This document shows, in pieces, positions 1 to 12,059 of a stretch of 64,000 nucleotides of DNA; position 1 is the stretch's first letter, and each line of letters starts with the position of its first letter. The position numbers were made by a program, and so were the translations under genes. The notes below the pieces were generated by a model that saw nothing but the letters and a program-made list of their open reading frames with translations, ran no database searches and had not been told where the DNA came from. The DNA is from Venturia oleaginea (Eukaryota > Ascomycota > Dothideomycetes > Venturiales > Venturiaceae), in NCBI GenBank assembly GCA_013176395.1, contig JABMLP010000011.1, forward strand, positions 1,736,001 through 1,800,000. Direction: 5' to 3'.

Positions 1-1063
1 CGTTTAGCTCGGACTTCAATGGACTCAGCGAAAAGTCTGTGACATCTCAACGTGTTATGGATGGTCGTCAACAGACCTTCTCCCTAAGCTTCGTTACAAA
101 TACCAGAACAGCCACATCAATCATGATCTAATGAGTCATTACATACATGCACTATTTCACGCTTCATAAAGCAACCGGTGATGACATCCACCACCGATCT
201 TCCGAATCCCAAAGTCAGATTCTGCGTTGTGTGCCTTGGATATTCGGCAGACGAGATATGGACTGTCATTTACCAAGTAGGCTCAGTTATTCTCAAGAAT
301 GGGTGTCTACAATAGCATAACGACACCATAGTTTCCAGTTTCGAAGACCAATGTATGATCGTTGAAGAATAGACAACCTGAGAAATAGTCCCTTTTATCA
401 GAGAGAGACGATGTCACGAGGGTATGTCGGGTGTATAAAATTACGCGGCAAGTTTAACTACAAATACTCGGTGTGTAGAATACTTGCTAACAATAAAATC
501 CCAGATAGGTGGGGCAAACCCGGATCCTTTCTCCAATTTATCAGATTTTCGGTGTTATAATTGAACAAGACCCGCGATATCTTGTATCTCAAGCATCGTA
601 GACTCTCTACGAAACGCTATCATGGTCCACTGTCCCACTCATTGCGAGGGAGAAGACTTTTCCACTTTTAGAGTTTCTCAACCGGGACAATGAACAATGA
701 GGATTATGGATAAAATGGGACTTTGCTAATGCAGATTATTCCTGTTGCTCTAGATGAATCTTGACGCGCACCATGCTTTTTTTTCAGATTAGATAGATTT
801 GATATGTGACGAGCCCTCTTCTTCGTTTTCACGCCCGACCACATACTTTGACCGGGTTGCTAGCGTTCTTGTTGTGAGGCCAGAAAACTGGGTAAATACT
901 AGGCTTTATATATACCAAACACGCTAAAATCGAGACCCGTCAACCCCTCTGAACGCTTCTTGCAGGCGGCTAGACCAGGGCGGAAGAAATCGAGGTATAT
1001 TCTTCCACTATTTATTCGCGAATAGCCGATATCAACTTTTTTCTCATATCCCGAGACAGGGTA
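1..1063. other. No gene seen (left flank)
   Basis: This stretch has no long ATG-initiated reading frame on either strand and no recognisable protein similarity. It ends at the TA dinucleotide where the first Fot1/pogo-type element begins. I see no repeat, tRNA-like fold or promoter here that I could defend. Confidence 0.5.
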
Positions 1064-1065
1064 TA

Positions 1066-1399
1066 ACGTATTCCACCACCGAGCCGGCCACACCACCAAG
1101 CCGGCCACTTTTCCTTGGCACAGCCCTTATCCTCTTCAACACGCAATGTCTCAACAACGCAACGCGATAGCCGTTCAAGAAGAAGGCAGAATTGATCTCG
1201 CTCTTCAGGCCTATACCTCTGGCCAATTTCAAAGCCTGGGCACAATGCGCGAAGGTGTAAAAAGGATATTGAGATATCTTCTGAATCAGATAGCAGCACG
1301 ACAGACTTGGAATCTATTGTTGATAGCGATAAAATTGAAGAGGCGTAATATGAGTTGGTCGTGCCAAGGAAAAGTGGCCGGCTCGATGGTGGAATACGT
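1066..1399 (+). mobile_element. Fot1/pogo-type deletion derivative (MITE-like), left copy
   Basis: A 334-bp element bounded by inverted termini starting ACGTATTCCACC, with TA on both sides (1064-1065 and 1400-1401), as expected for Tc1/mariner/pogo-type target duplication. It still encodes the first ~30 residues of a transposase from ATG 1146 (MSQQRNAIAVQEEGRIDLAL...). This is the psq/CENP-B-type helix-turn-helix that opens Fot1-like transposases. The frame then jumps straight into the extreme 3' coding end, so the whole DDE catalytic region is missing and the copy cannot encode transposase. The 5' subterminal region repeats a CCGGCCAC-containing motif twice. Its inverted twin is at 15329-15661 and a longer relative at 49526-50576. 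Confidence 0.85.
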
Positions 1400-2838
1400 T
1401 ATCGTATATTAGATTAGTGTTGAACAGTGGCATGCCAGTCCTTGATACCTCAGGCATAGTGCACGTGATAGATGCCAAGGAATGCATTGACATGCATATA
1501 TATGCATGCAGATGCTACGGTGTACTTAACCTCCTCAGTCAACACAGTCAAGTCACAGGGTGACACTCGTTCTGTTCATCGGCTCCTATCGTTAAGTTCG
1601 TGTTGAATCTACTTCCGAATAACTCTGTTTTGCTCGTTCAGCGTAACAATTAGTTAGTGTATTTCTTGTTGCTCGGAATTTGTGAGCTATATTTGACAAT
1701 ACTAGCTAGAAGTCTAATCTAGACTTAGTTGTCTATTTTGTTCGTCTAGTTGGTCGTATTGTTGTGAGTCTCTATACGGTTTATCTAGAATCAAAATTTA
1801 TCTTCTAGTTATTTAGATTCGTTTTCATACTCAAGCCCTTGATTTCTTTTCTTTCATCTTCGTTAACGTTTCATTCTCGTTGCTAATACCTAGATTACTA
1901 GGTCCTTTCAGGTCTCTCTCGATTATCAAATCATACCAGATTCTATTCCCTCAGCTTCAACCTGAGCTATTCTCTCTCCGCAAGCACCCATCTTCTGGCA
2001 AGTAGTACTCATCTCTTCTAAGCCTAGAATCGTAGAGACAAATCTCCACCCTCACCCACTCCTCGCGCAGCCTCGAAACCTCTACTACCACGTCAACGCT
2101 TAGGAACTTCAACAAACTTTGCGAGAGATTGGTGCATGTAAGCCGTAATTCTACACAATGCTGATTTTGGTGGAAGTGCTAATCCACGGACGCTGAAGGG
2201 AATACCAACGAGGTTTGAAGATATGTCAGGTTTTGTATGTAATTCCCGTGGAGCTGGATGTTTGATCCAAGGTTTCCAAAATGCTCTCACCTTTTCCTGA
2301 TTTTGTCGACGCGGCCGGACTGATTATCGAAGATTCATATCGAGGAAAGTACTCTCAGACACTGTCATCTTGAATTAGCGGAAATGAGCCTCGAAGTGAG
2401 CACATGTTGATCTTCATGTCTGGACATTAGAAGTGGTGCCGTGCGAGACAATGACCCAAGAAATTGTGCTGTTGTTGCAGGATGTTTCAGGGATTGGCAA
2501 GTGACAAAGCTTGATGGTGAGGGTCTGGGCGTGTTCTCGGAGTTCGCTTGGCTGGTGGGGTTTGAAATTCTCCTGCGGACGAGTGGCTTTGGATCTAGTC
2601 CCGATTTGGAATTTTAGCTGGGCGTCTTGTGGGATGGGCGGTTCATAGAAGCAGATTGTGGTTAAGTACGACAAGCTTTAGAAAGAAGTGCTTCGTGCAA
2701 GAAGATGAACTCATTGTCGAGAAAAGGGTGTGCGCTGTTAATCTATCCAGAAAGTCTGTTGTTGATTGTGAAGATGCAGGTTGACCCGTGCCCGGTCGTG
2801 CAGACTCCAAAACACACAGGATAGATGAAGGGGGAGTG

Positions 2839-3072
2839 GTTTCTCAGGACTCACTGTGGCTGGGAGAGTGGAAGGGTTGGCTCCTCAGGGCTCACTGTGG
2901 CTGAGAGAGTGGAAGGGTTGGCTCCTCAGGGCTCACTGTGGCTGAGAGAGTGGAAGGGTTGGCTTCTCAGGGCTCACTGTGGCTGAGAGAGTGGAAGAGT
3001 TGGCTCCTCAGGGCTCACTGTGGCTGAGAGAGTGGAAGGGTTGGCTCCTCAGGTCTCACTGTGGCTGAGGAC
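2839..3072. repeat. 41-bp minisatellite in left arm, about 5-6 units
   Basis: A tandem array with a 41-bp period built on CTCACTGTGGCTGAGAGAG followed by TGGAAGGGTTGGCTCCTCA. The units differ at a few positions (GGGAGAG, GGCTTCTC, GAAGAGTT, AGGTCTC), and the same variants recur in the same order in the right arm, so the array was copied as a block. The units are contiguous with no unique spacers. Confidence 0.9.
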
Positions 3073-3358
3073 GAGGTTTGGTTCCTTACGAAAGCGGCTG
3101 CAAGGACTCACGACAAAGACCAGAATTGTTCAACGAGAATGATATGACCAGACGTACCAATGGAATTGATATGGGACGGGAATGTTTGACGTTATTGGTC
3201 GTCGTTTGACCAGTAGCCGCCGAGAGCACGTCTCGATGCAAGAATAGCATGCCTCTCCACTCTGCACACAGTGTGTCTGGTGTAAAGAGGCACTTGAGTA
3301 CGTGCTGGCAGAAGGTATCTGCTAGACAGAAGTGGATTTGCTTCTCTCGAGATGAAGG

Positions 3359-3838
3359 TGTGGGAAGTGTGGGAAGAGCCAAGAGGTGTGGGAATATACC
3401 TTGGCACCCAGAACCAGAAGGGTATATAGAGAGGACGTTGGACGGACTTTCCTTTCTCTCTTCGTGGTTATATCATGTTATGTTTCTCACATAGGAGCTT
3501 CTTCAACCTACTACAGTAACGATCTTTTACTTAGATACAATCAAGCACAAGTCATATGCACATGAAACAAGCCCACCTTCAACCTTCATACTAACCGACA
3601 AGCGTTCAGGATTGATCTGAGGATCAAATCGGTTAGACTACAATTGAATTGGGGAATACATCGGACGGCTAGGATCTAGTGAGTCTCCAAAGAACCTGAG
3701 CAAGGGAAGGTGCTTAAGGTAAGTACTTCCAGACTGATATTGCCCTTACCCCAAACCCGCGGACAAGAACAAGAGAACACAAGTATCAAGAAGATCTTGA
3801 CATAATCAACTATGTTGAGAAACGAGTTCCCCGTAACA
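3359..3838 (+). mobile_element. Solo LTR-like element (short form)
   Basis: A 480-bp block starts TGTGGGAAGTGTGGG and ends CCGTAACA, the TG...CA layout of a long terminal repeat. It has high similarity to 48768-49436. No internal retroelement coding sequence adjoins either copy, so both are solo LTRs. The flanking 5 bases differ (GAAGG upstream, GTATA downstream), so no target-site duplication remains. The superfamily (copia or gypsy) cannot be told. It abuts the inner end of the left inverted arm but has no counterpart beside the right arm. Compared with the longer copy it lacks 189 bp near the 3' end. Confidence 0.7.
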
Positions 3839-6800
3839 GTATATAGATAGGTTCCACTTGGTTATTCAAAAGATGAGGAAGGTATGACAAAACTGTAAAA
3901 GATATGGCGAATCGTATACAATCTCGGTTTTCCCTTTCTTCTTTTCCTTCTAGAAAGAGTGGCTAACGATGTTAACAAGGATGTTAAGCAAAAGTAAGGA
4001 GTATATATAGAGTATCAAATGGGTGTATATAGTCTCTATGTTAAGGTAGTGGCATAGAGGTCCTCTTTTGGCTCAATGGTGAAATTGAACAGAATAGTCG
4101 TGATTATTCCATCACAAATAGATACTAATAAGTGATAACGATCATATTCATCTTCAAACTCAAATTAGCAATCGAATTATACTAACAAACTCCAACCAAC
4201 TTGACGCTATAGACTTCAAATGGCTTCCCATGTTTTCTAGACTTTCCTTCTAATAGGGAAAACCATGAAATGGTTACTATTCGCTTGGATTGTTACCATC
4301 GCTCTTTTCTGTATGTGCTATACTTTCCATCTGTCCATCGTTTTTTTGACGCGGCAAACGAACAACATTGGACATTAGAGTCTCAATTCTAGAAACGCGC
4401 ATTACTCAAGAGTCATTGAGAAAGCGGCCAGCGACCGCACGACGGCATGGGTAGGGTCTATTTGATCGGAATGTGTTGATTAAGTAAGTTTCTTTCGCAA
4501 GAGGATTTTATAGCGGATTGCGGCAGTAGAAGGGAACAAGAGATCTAATAAAATCGGCTAAGAACGGAATTAGCTATTACTAGGATAGAGCGCGGTACGA
4601 CGAATGGGATCACTTACGTGAGTAATTCTAACGAATAGCCCAGACTCTACTCTGAGCAAGGATACGATTTTTTTCGCGTGATGGGGAGCTATAAACTTCT
4701 TTATTCATTCAATACTCTTGCGTGTTCTACAAACGTACATGCAACACGATCAGCTCCACCGTTGTTTCTTCTCGACAGCAATCTAATTGAGAGTCTCGAA
4801 AAATTTCGGGACGTAATATTGGAGAACAAATCTTGATTGATAGACTAAATTGAGGCGAATTCTTTCAGGTTAATGCTCATTGCTGATCATCATCGTTGAC
4901 GACAGCAATAGCATCCAGCTTGTATCTTTATATTCTTCCTAAAATAAAAATTTCACCGGTTTCTTCCTTCCAAACTTGTATCAACGCCCTGTCATAGGTC
5001 AAATCCCGAGTCTAATTCAATTACTCACAGAACACTACTTTGGCAAGCGGTGGAAAAGAAGAAGAATGCATTAATATATAGAAGGATCATAATATGGACT
5101 CATAAATCTCAGTCATGCACACAAAGACAAAGCTGACTGCAATATTGGTAATGTTGGCGTTGGCTCAATACAAAATAACAAGGCTGAGATTTCTAATTGT
5201 GGACCGTGCTCAGCCTCGTCAACGCTACCACTCTGAGTATAAAGACGACCATTGAAGCCTACTTTCTAAGATCCAGGAGATGATACAATTCATCTACTGA
5301 ACAATGCTCTGGTAGTCGCATGTCAAAATATTAGCAGCTTGAGTGTCATTTTAGAGGAAAAGATGAGGCTAGGGCCGACTAGAAAATTGTGTAGCCTCGC
5401 GGCAGATCGAGCGACTCTGGACGGCCTATGATGATACTTATCTTTATTTTATAGTAAGATTCTCTTCATTGTTTTCGCCGATGCTTCTTTGCTAATCACG
5501 TTCAAGATATTGCGGCTTTCAACAAGAAGCCTGATTTATCGCGGAGCACGTACTCCCGTGGTCATCACACCGATCTGCCGTTCATTGGTCGTTTGCTACA
5601 AGTTTAAGTACTCTAAACTATAGCAATGCTGGGATCTTTCTCGATAATCCGATCTAGTGGCCAGCTCGGAATGCTTATCTGAGATAGTGGGACTACCCCT
5701 CAAGATAAATAGTCCATCGCAGCTCGTGGAGAGCGATCTACACTAACACCGGGCCCACAGAGATTATGGTGCGATAGTATCCCGTGCGCGAACCCTTGCG
5801 ATGTTATCTTTGGCAGCGAGAAACCTTTTGCAACCTCGTTGCTAAAATCCAACCGATGGTAAAAATCCAGGCCCGTCGGAATTTTTCAGTTTGAATTTGT
5901 AGTAATTATCATCATGAAAGCAGTCCCGAGATTTTTTCCTCATCGCGATGATCCCTGGTTGAAGCTCTCTGTTTGCCTCGATAGCGAAATAGAAACGTCG
6001 TTGTTCTTGAGCAAGCGGGCAAGGCCGAAGGTCCCAGCCTGGTCGTAACGAACTACTTCGCGCTGATTTTGCTGGTATTTAGTCATAAGTAAAAAGACAC
6101 TTGAGTACTTATCTCAATGCCTTCCAGTGACTGGGGTTTTAGCTGCGAAATGTGATCTCGAGGCCCAGAAGGAAGTCGGGTAGTAGCTGGGGGCTTCGTG
6201 AGCTTATAAAAATACCAAACCAAACATTGTTCTGGATTCACGGAAAATCAAGAGCAGATCTCATGTAGACTTGCTCTGGTTCCCGGAAAGATAGGAAATG
6301 TCCACCACATATCGTGTTGAAGCTGTGCGTATCAACCACTTTGGATTTTAAGAGGAGTACTAAAAATTAAGCAGGGCAGAGACACGGCCACTTACCATTC
6401 TTCAAATGAGGATAATCATTATACCTTGCAAGCTTCATCGTCATCGTCATCTTCTACACATTTTCTCCGTGTGATCAACAATAGATTGACGAAACTTAAG
6501 TTCGGCTTCGCTTACCATACATCCCTTCTCCCTACTGCGGTTTGTTTTTTGACATTAACTTCAACCTCTGTCTCTCCTCTCTAAAAGGAGTTTTATGATC
6601 AAGCCCCGTGTTTTTTTGTCATGAGCCACGGCGGAAGCACATTGAACCTGCTAAAAATTGAACAGATGTGGCTGAATTAGCCAGACATAACATTTGGGTA
6701 GAGTCTTTACTTCGAACCAATGACGGCTGAAAGAATTTGTTCCGTGAGCAATTACAAGAAATGAAGGACTCACATTACTTCTAGCTGCGGAGACAAAACT

Positions 6801-9800
6801 CATTATCTTACCTGTACCTGTTACTGATGTCAACTCAGTTGGTCATGAGGGACTCCAGTTAGAGTACCATTAAATCGCACGACGACTTGCCCCTTTTCTC
6901 CGAGCCGACCTCATAAACACTATTGATAATCCTAATATCTTTATGAAGTATTTTCTGAAGGGAGATCTGAGTCTTAAAATACTGAATTCCCGGTCCCGCA
7001 TTCAGCAGAAAGCTTGCCAAATCGACTTCACATATACTTAGACACGCGTCCATTATAGCCCGAAGCAACGAGTATCGCATAGTCCCGGGCAAAAGCGGGT
7101 TGTTCTGGGTGGCAAGAGCTATAAAATCTCCAGCCCCAAGAGCAGGATGAGCAAGAAAGCCTACCAAAGATCATCATGATGGAAGCTCTCTCCGGTCTCC
7201 ATTCCTTCCAACTGTTCGTTCCTATCCGATCGAGCGTTACGCATTTACACTCCAGCAGATCAGGCTGGTGATGCCAAAGATCTAGGGGAATAATACACAC
7301 CGATTTTCTTTTCATAACGAGCTTCATCATCAAGTGTCCCTCATTACCTAGCCCTCTCCGTCACCACAACGAATATCTCTTTTCCCCTTATTCGTTAGAC
7401 CGGTATATCCCTTTTTACTCCAAGTCTTCACTAAAGCAGTTCTCTTCCTTCCTCAAGCGTTGGTTAAGCTTCTTATAGACCACCGCCCCTTAATCATGTC
7501 TCATTTTCTCACTCCTTTCCAAGGAATCCCCCCTTTCTTAGATCGGGAGTCTTGAATACTCCCTCTCGTATACAAAGACCGTGTACTCAGTCCAAGGCTA
7601 GAGCCGGCCACTTTGATAGAAAAGGAGGATGATAACATTTCCCATCGTACCTAGAGGCTTTAGGTGACTATCGAAAACGCGAAACAATCCGCTGGATATG
7701 CAAAAATGTCTGGTTTAAACCTCTCTGATTGTCTGTCAGATTCAAACTATCAGGTGAAAGATAACATCAGAAAAGTTAGGAGGGGGCATTAAGACAAGCA
7801 AAGCGTGAGATTCGGTTCGCGGTGCAAATCTGTCTCAGTCGTGTAAGCTGAGTAGCGATAACTTGAATATAGTGAAAGGCATCATCCCACTTCCATCTGT
7901 AAGTCTTTTTCAGTCAAATCCATAGACTAAACGTTCCGTCCATCTAAACAGTCTCTCATCCGATTGCTATTAGATAAGAAAAGGCAGAGTTTGCCAGATC
8001 TCTCACAACATAGCGCGTGTCTTGTGTTCTTGATTCGTACTTCACATCTCTCCCACTACTCCATGCTTTTAAATATAATTCCACCCACAACGAAGTTGGA
8101 CTCACGATCTTGCAGGAAATCTATAACATACCCTTCCTCACTCCAAGAGAGCATCACTGAACATGGAAAACAGATCGCTCCGCATGGCCGATTTTGGCCG
8201 AACTAATCCTTAGCGTCCATCTTCTCCAGTATTTGCACATCTACGCTAGTAAAGCTATTAGTACCAACACGACGGCATTTTAAAAGGGACAAATAATTGA
8301 CGTACCATGCTTGGTAGAGCTAGCCTTCATCAGCAAATCAATTCACCATGAAGTTGCTCTTCACGCTCTAGCTTCTCACCACAAATAACGTTATGTTCCT
8401 GACCTTCTTCCTGCGCATACTTCATCAATAAAATACACTAACGCCTCTATACAATAGGAGGCTGTCTTACAGTATTTGACTGAAACCACCTTTCGAAAAT
8501 CCAAGCTCTTATCCTCCTAGCCCGGTCCGTACCGACGTGACCGTCTAAAAGATCCCTAGGCAATACAGCCTTCTCTTTCTCTTTCCTCCTTTCTCGCTTA
8601 CAAGTCACATCACCAATACAAAACCCATCGTCTCGCGTCCTAAGAAGTACAACCACGACAAATATGGGACTAGACCCCATGGCCATTCCATCAGCACAAC
8701 AGTCCATCCAAATTCCAAGCCAAATCCAAGAAATCCACAGCAGTATTAACCAACCTTACCCTTACTATGTTTCATCCATTCACTTCCAGCTTTTTTCATT
8801 CTACCGATGATAACTATCATTATCACCCTCCTCACCACACATCTCGTCAATAAAGATACACCATACCCCAAGTCCCCCCAACAAACCACATCAACTAAAG
8901 CAACCTACCACGCCTCCCTTCATCACACAAATCCACCTCTCACCCCGTCTTAGGCATTTCGCTTGCTATAGGTTTTCTCGGTGTCTACAATCCTTTTCAA
9001 AATCTCGGCTTTTATCCCCTCCACCCTCACTCTCACCCTCCATCCTAACTCCAAATCTACAATAACCGCGAATAGCCAATATCAAAGTACGGCCCAGTGA
9101 CGCACCACAGAGACGAAACCAAATCGTCACACCACACCACAAAAGCTAAACCCCACCCCAACCAAGCACCATACAAAAAGGAAAAGAAAAATCCTCCAAA
9201 CTGTGCGGTCCCCAAGTCCAGCCAGTTGAAAAAAGTACCCTGGAAAGAAAAAAAACCCTACAGCAGCAAGGAAAGAAGAGCGTGGCCTTTCCTGTCTGTC
9301 TACCTCCCTCTCTCCCTTAATGCAATTAATCTGCCAGCAGAGAATAAAGCAATGAGATCGAAATTAGAAGCACCATTCACTCACCCGCTCAACAGTAAAG
9401 ATGGCTTTTATCACCGCCACCGCCGCCATTTCCGTTTCACCATTTCCACTTCACCATCGTCCAACATTCCTTACCCACCATCAAACTCACCTCACCTCAC
9501 CCCACCCTTCCCAACTCCCTCACCTCATCAAGTCCGTACATCTTCCCTATCCATCCATCCAGTAACCTAAGAATACCCATACAAGCTTATCCAAACCCAT
9601 CAACATCAGTCCAAGCTCTTAAAACGCCCGTCCAGCACCTCAAACCCCTTATGGCCTACTCACTGCCACAAAAAAAAATCCAATCAAGACGACTCACAAC
9701 ATCTCCCATCAACCAAAACATCAACAATCACGCACAAAGCACACGAGAAAACCACAAAAAAGGGGGCCATCATAAAACTGCCATTCTCAGATTCTATCTC

Positions 9801-10472
9801 TTTGTCAACTACTAACATGCCGTCCCCAATACCATCCATCTACCCAACACCAGCCACATCTCTCAAACCCATACGTCCGCATTTCCAGCAAAGCCCACAA
9901 GTGAGAACCCCCCAAAAGTAAACAAGTCCACAGAGCAGAACGCATCCCCCGTGAGACGAAACGCCACGGCAGCAACAAGAATGGAAGTATGATGCCGACC
10001 CATATCCTCCCCGTAGCCGATCCCAGATCCCAGTCCAACACCATAGAGAGTAAAAGAGTCAAATAAAGGAGAGGGAAAAAAAGCCGCCATGCCGCAAAGC
10101 AGAGAAAATGGGGCCAATCGCCGCCGCCGAGCCTATAGAGGAGGCATGATGATAATCTTCGCATCATTACAAATTTCATAATTCGAGAGTATATTGCCTG
10201 CCGAAGGGGAAAAGGCGGTCATTCAATAGAATGCCGCGAGGTTGTAGAAGTGAAAAGCCTGCTCAAAGCCTGCGGTCCTGCAAGTCAACCCCTTCCAATC
10301 AATGGAGGAGGAAGTGGTCAGGATGCCAGCAGTGCGCGCAAAAACGAAGGTCGAGAATTTGATTTTTTGGTTGCATGCAAAGGAAATGTGTTGTTGGAAA
10401 AACAATGATGTGAAGAGAGTGGTCATGAATCGTGGCAGCCTCTACCACCCGATCCGCTCCAAGTGTACACAT
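3839..10472. other. 6.6-kb gene-free stretch
   Basis: I find no ATG-initiated ORF here with recognisable protein character. The part up to about 8.4 kb is AT-rich. From about 8.47 to 9.9 kb the plus strand becomes strikingly poor in G and rich in C, A and T (runs such as CACCTCACCCCACCC). The ORF at 9097-9570 lies in this low-complexity tract and does not look like a real protein. The last part may include the 3' UTR of the minus-strand gene ending at 10473. Confidence 0.5.
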
Positions 10473-12059
10473 CTAGTAGTTGACGCTCTTGCGCTTCTCA
10501 GCAGCGTTGGCCAACGCGAGCAATGGAGTGCGAGTTCGGCGCTGCTCAAAGGGTCTACCATCCTCGGAAGAAACAGGACTCATTGACTTGCGCTCGCCAC
10601 CAATGGCTCCATGCGCCGCAGCTCGCAGACTTCCAATGCTCTGCTTCCCGCTCAAGCTTCGTCCGCTGTCGGAATCGTTGTCGGATGGAACAGAGAATGT
10701 GAGCTCTGTCTCGGAGACTGGAGTCATGCTGCCGTTGCTTCCACTGCCTGGGCGAACGCGACGCTCGAGACCAGCGCGCACAAGGCTGCTGAGCGCTTGT
10801 CGGCGTTGGCGGGTGGCAAAGTTCTTGCTGCCGTAGAACTTTGTAGTTGGCTTCTCCTTGAGCTCTTCGATCGCAGGAGGGCCGCGTGGTTGACGCATGG
10901 CATGCTCACCAGCACGGCCTTGACCAGGACCAAATGTGCCAGTCAAAGGGGTAGGAGGAACACCGACAGAGCGAGGAAGGAAGGCAGACTTTGGACCATC
11001 AGTGATAGTTGTAGAATTGCTCAAAGCAAGCGACGACACTTTCTTGTGGTGACCACGTCGGAAAGCGTGGGCGGATGGCGGTGGAAGTGGCTCTACGTTG
11101 GCAGGTGGCGGGGAAGTCTTCTTTGGTGGAGAGATGCTACGGGATGGGAACGGCGAGTTGCGCTCGGTGGCTGCCGGCGAGACTTGGGCGCGGAATGATG
11201 CAGTATCCATGCCGAAACCAGTCGCGCTGTGGCTTGGAGTCGGTGGAGGGGGCGAGTCGGCAAGTTGGGATGCCTCTTGGGAGCTGGGATCGGCAGCGTA
11301 TGTGGTCTGGCCTGTCAAGGGATTGTAGACAAGATAGATGCCTGGATAACCGGGCACCTCCTGCACAACAGGCTGCATACCCTGGATGAGTTGCTGGTTG
11401 TACATGTTCATTTGCTGAGGGGTGACGGGGGTCTGCGGGTACATCTGCTGACGATGTTGTTGGTTGAGGTTCAAGCCAGCGGAGAAGTTGCCAGTCAAGT
11501 TTGCCAGCTGCTGCTGGAGCATTTGCTGACGAAGAGCGAGCATCTGCTGCTTGTGGTACATGGCTGCCACGTGCGGATCCTCAACGCTATCGTTCATCTC
11601 AAGAGATGGAGGAGCCAAAACCTGCTCGGGAAGCGCGTAAAATTGCTGACCTGGAGCGATACCGTATTGCTGCTGCTGCTGCATAGGAAAGTGGTTACCA
11701 ACGGAAGTCTGCGGGGTTTGCTGGTGACGCTGTTGGTTCATGCCTTGCTGATTCTGGTAGGAATAGCGGGAGTTGTCAAGACCAGCGTGCTGGGTCTGGT
11801 TGTAAGGAGCGGAGGCTGGGACGCCGGAAGGAGTCTTGGGAGCTGTGCGCAGCCCGGCCAGAAGGTAGGAGCGACTGGTGCGTGGAGTCGGGGCGGAATC
11901 GTCGACTTGATTCTCGTTCAGAGCACCCAGCTTTGGTGGAGACGCTACGCTCAGGCGCTTCAAGCCGGTGGCTTTGCCGCGGTTGCCATAACCCATGCTT
12001 GGGAGACCAATGGCATTGGCAGCGTTGGAAGAAAAGGTTTGGTTGTTGTTGAACGACAT
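10473..12059 (-). CDS. Conserved Gln/Pro-rich low-complexity fungal protein
   Basis: An uninterrupted 528-aa frame. I place the start at ATG 12059 (MSFNNNQTF), which has A at -3; the frame opens three codons earlier only through a TTG. The N-terminal ~85 residues are ordered-looking and probably conserved (GKATGLKRLS, APTPRTSRSYLLAGLRTAPKTP). They are followed by Gln-rich stretches (about residues 95-235) with a possible short coil (MYHKQQMLALRQQMLQQQLANL), and then a Pro/Ser-rich region. A basic motif near residues 400-440 (FYGSKNFATRQRRQALSSLVRAGLERR) and a Ser-rich tail ending KRKSVNY complete it. No enzymatic domain, signal peptide or membrane helix is visible. The composition would fit an RNP-granule or regulatory protein, but that is a guess. 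It is the only host gene between the two inverted arms. Confidence 0.8.
   Translation of the reverse strand: MSFNNNQTFSSNAANAIGLPSMGYGNRGKATGLKRLSVASPPKLGALNENQVDDSAPTPRTSRSYLLAGLRTAPKTPSGVPASAPYNQTQHAGLDNSRYSYQNQQGMNQQRHQQTPQTSVGNHFPMQQQQQYGIAPGQQFYALPEQVLAPPSLEMNDSVEDPHVAAMYHKQQMLALRQQMLQQQLANLTGNFSAGLNLNQQHRQQMYPQTPVTPQQMNMYNQQLIQGMQPVVQEVPGYPGIYLVYNPLTGQTTYAADPSSQEASQLADSPPPPTPSHSATGFGMDTASFRAQVSPAATERNSPFPSRSISPPKKTSPPPANVEPLPPPSAHAFRRGHHKKVSSLALSNSTTITDGPKSAFLPRSVGVPPTPLTGTFGPGQGRAGEHAMRQPRGPPAIEELKEKPTTKFYGSKNFATRQRRQALSSLVRAGLERRVRPGSGSNGSMTPVSETELTFSVPSDNDSDSGRSLSGKQSIGSLRAAAHGAIGGERKSMSPVSSEDGRPFEQRRTRTPLLALANAAEKRKSVNY

Larger units (their letters stand above)
1066..3355. repeat. 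Left arm of 2.29-kb inverted repeat
   Basis: The segment is an inverted copy of 13373-15661: a left position plus its right partner sums to 16728 throughout, and to 16727 outside one 1-nt indel in the MITE. Every stretch I compared matched, including minisatellite variants and the short internal ORFs. The outer boundary coincides exactly with the outer end of the MITE. The inner boundary is around CTCGAGATGA at 3346-3355. Apart from the MITE (1066-1399) and the 41-bp minisatellite, the arm is AT-rich sequence of no recognised family with only short ORFs, which are probably non-coding. Confidence 0.93.

Noticed and set aside
2093..2674. 65- and 86-codon ORFs identical in both inverted arms (2093-2290, 2414-2674)
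   Set aside because: Their identity only reflects the recent duplication of the arms. They start at non-ATG codons or lack any family similarity, so I do not call them genes.
2839..3072. Regular repeats that might be a CRISPR-like array
   Set aside because: The units are contiguous 41-bp copies with no unique spacers, in a eukaryotic genome; it is a minisatellite.
1017..9086. 19-nt motif CGCGAATAGCC(G/A)ATATCAA at 1017 and 9067
   Set aside because: One mismatch over 19 nt without extension on either side. Probably chance or a trace of an old repeat, too little to annotate.
9097..9570. 157-codon ORF with Pro/His/Ser-rich product
   Set aside because: It lies in a G-poor low-complexity tract where stop codons are scarce, starts from a non-ATG codon, and has no protein-like pattern.
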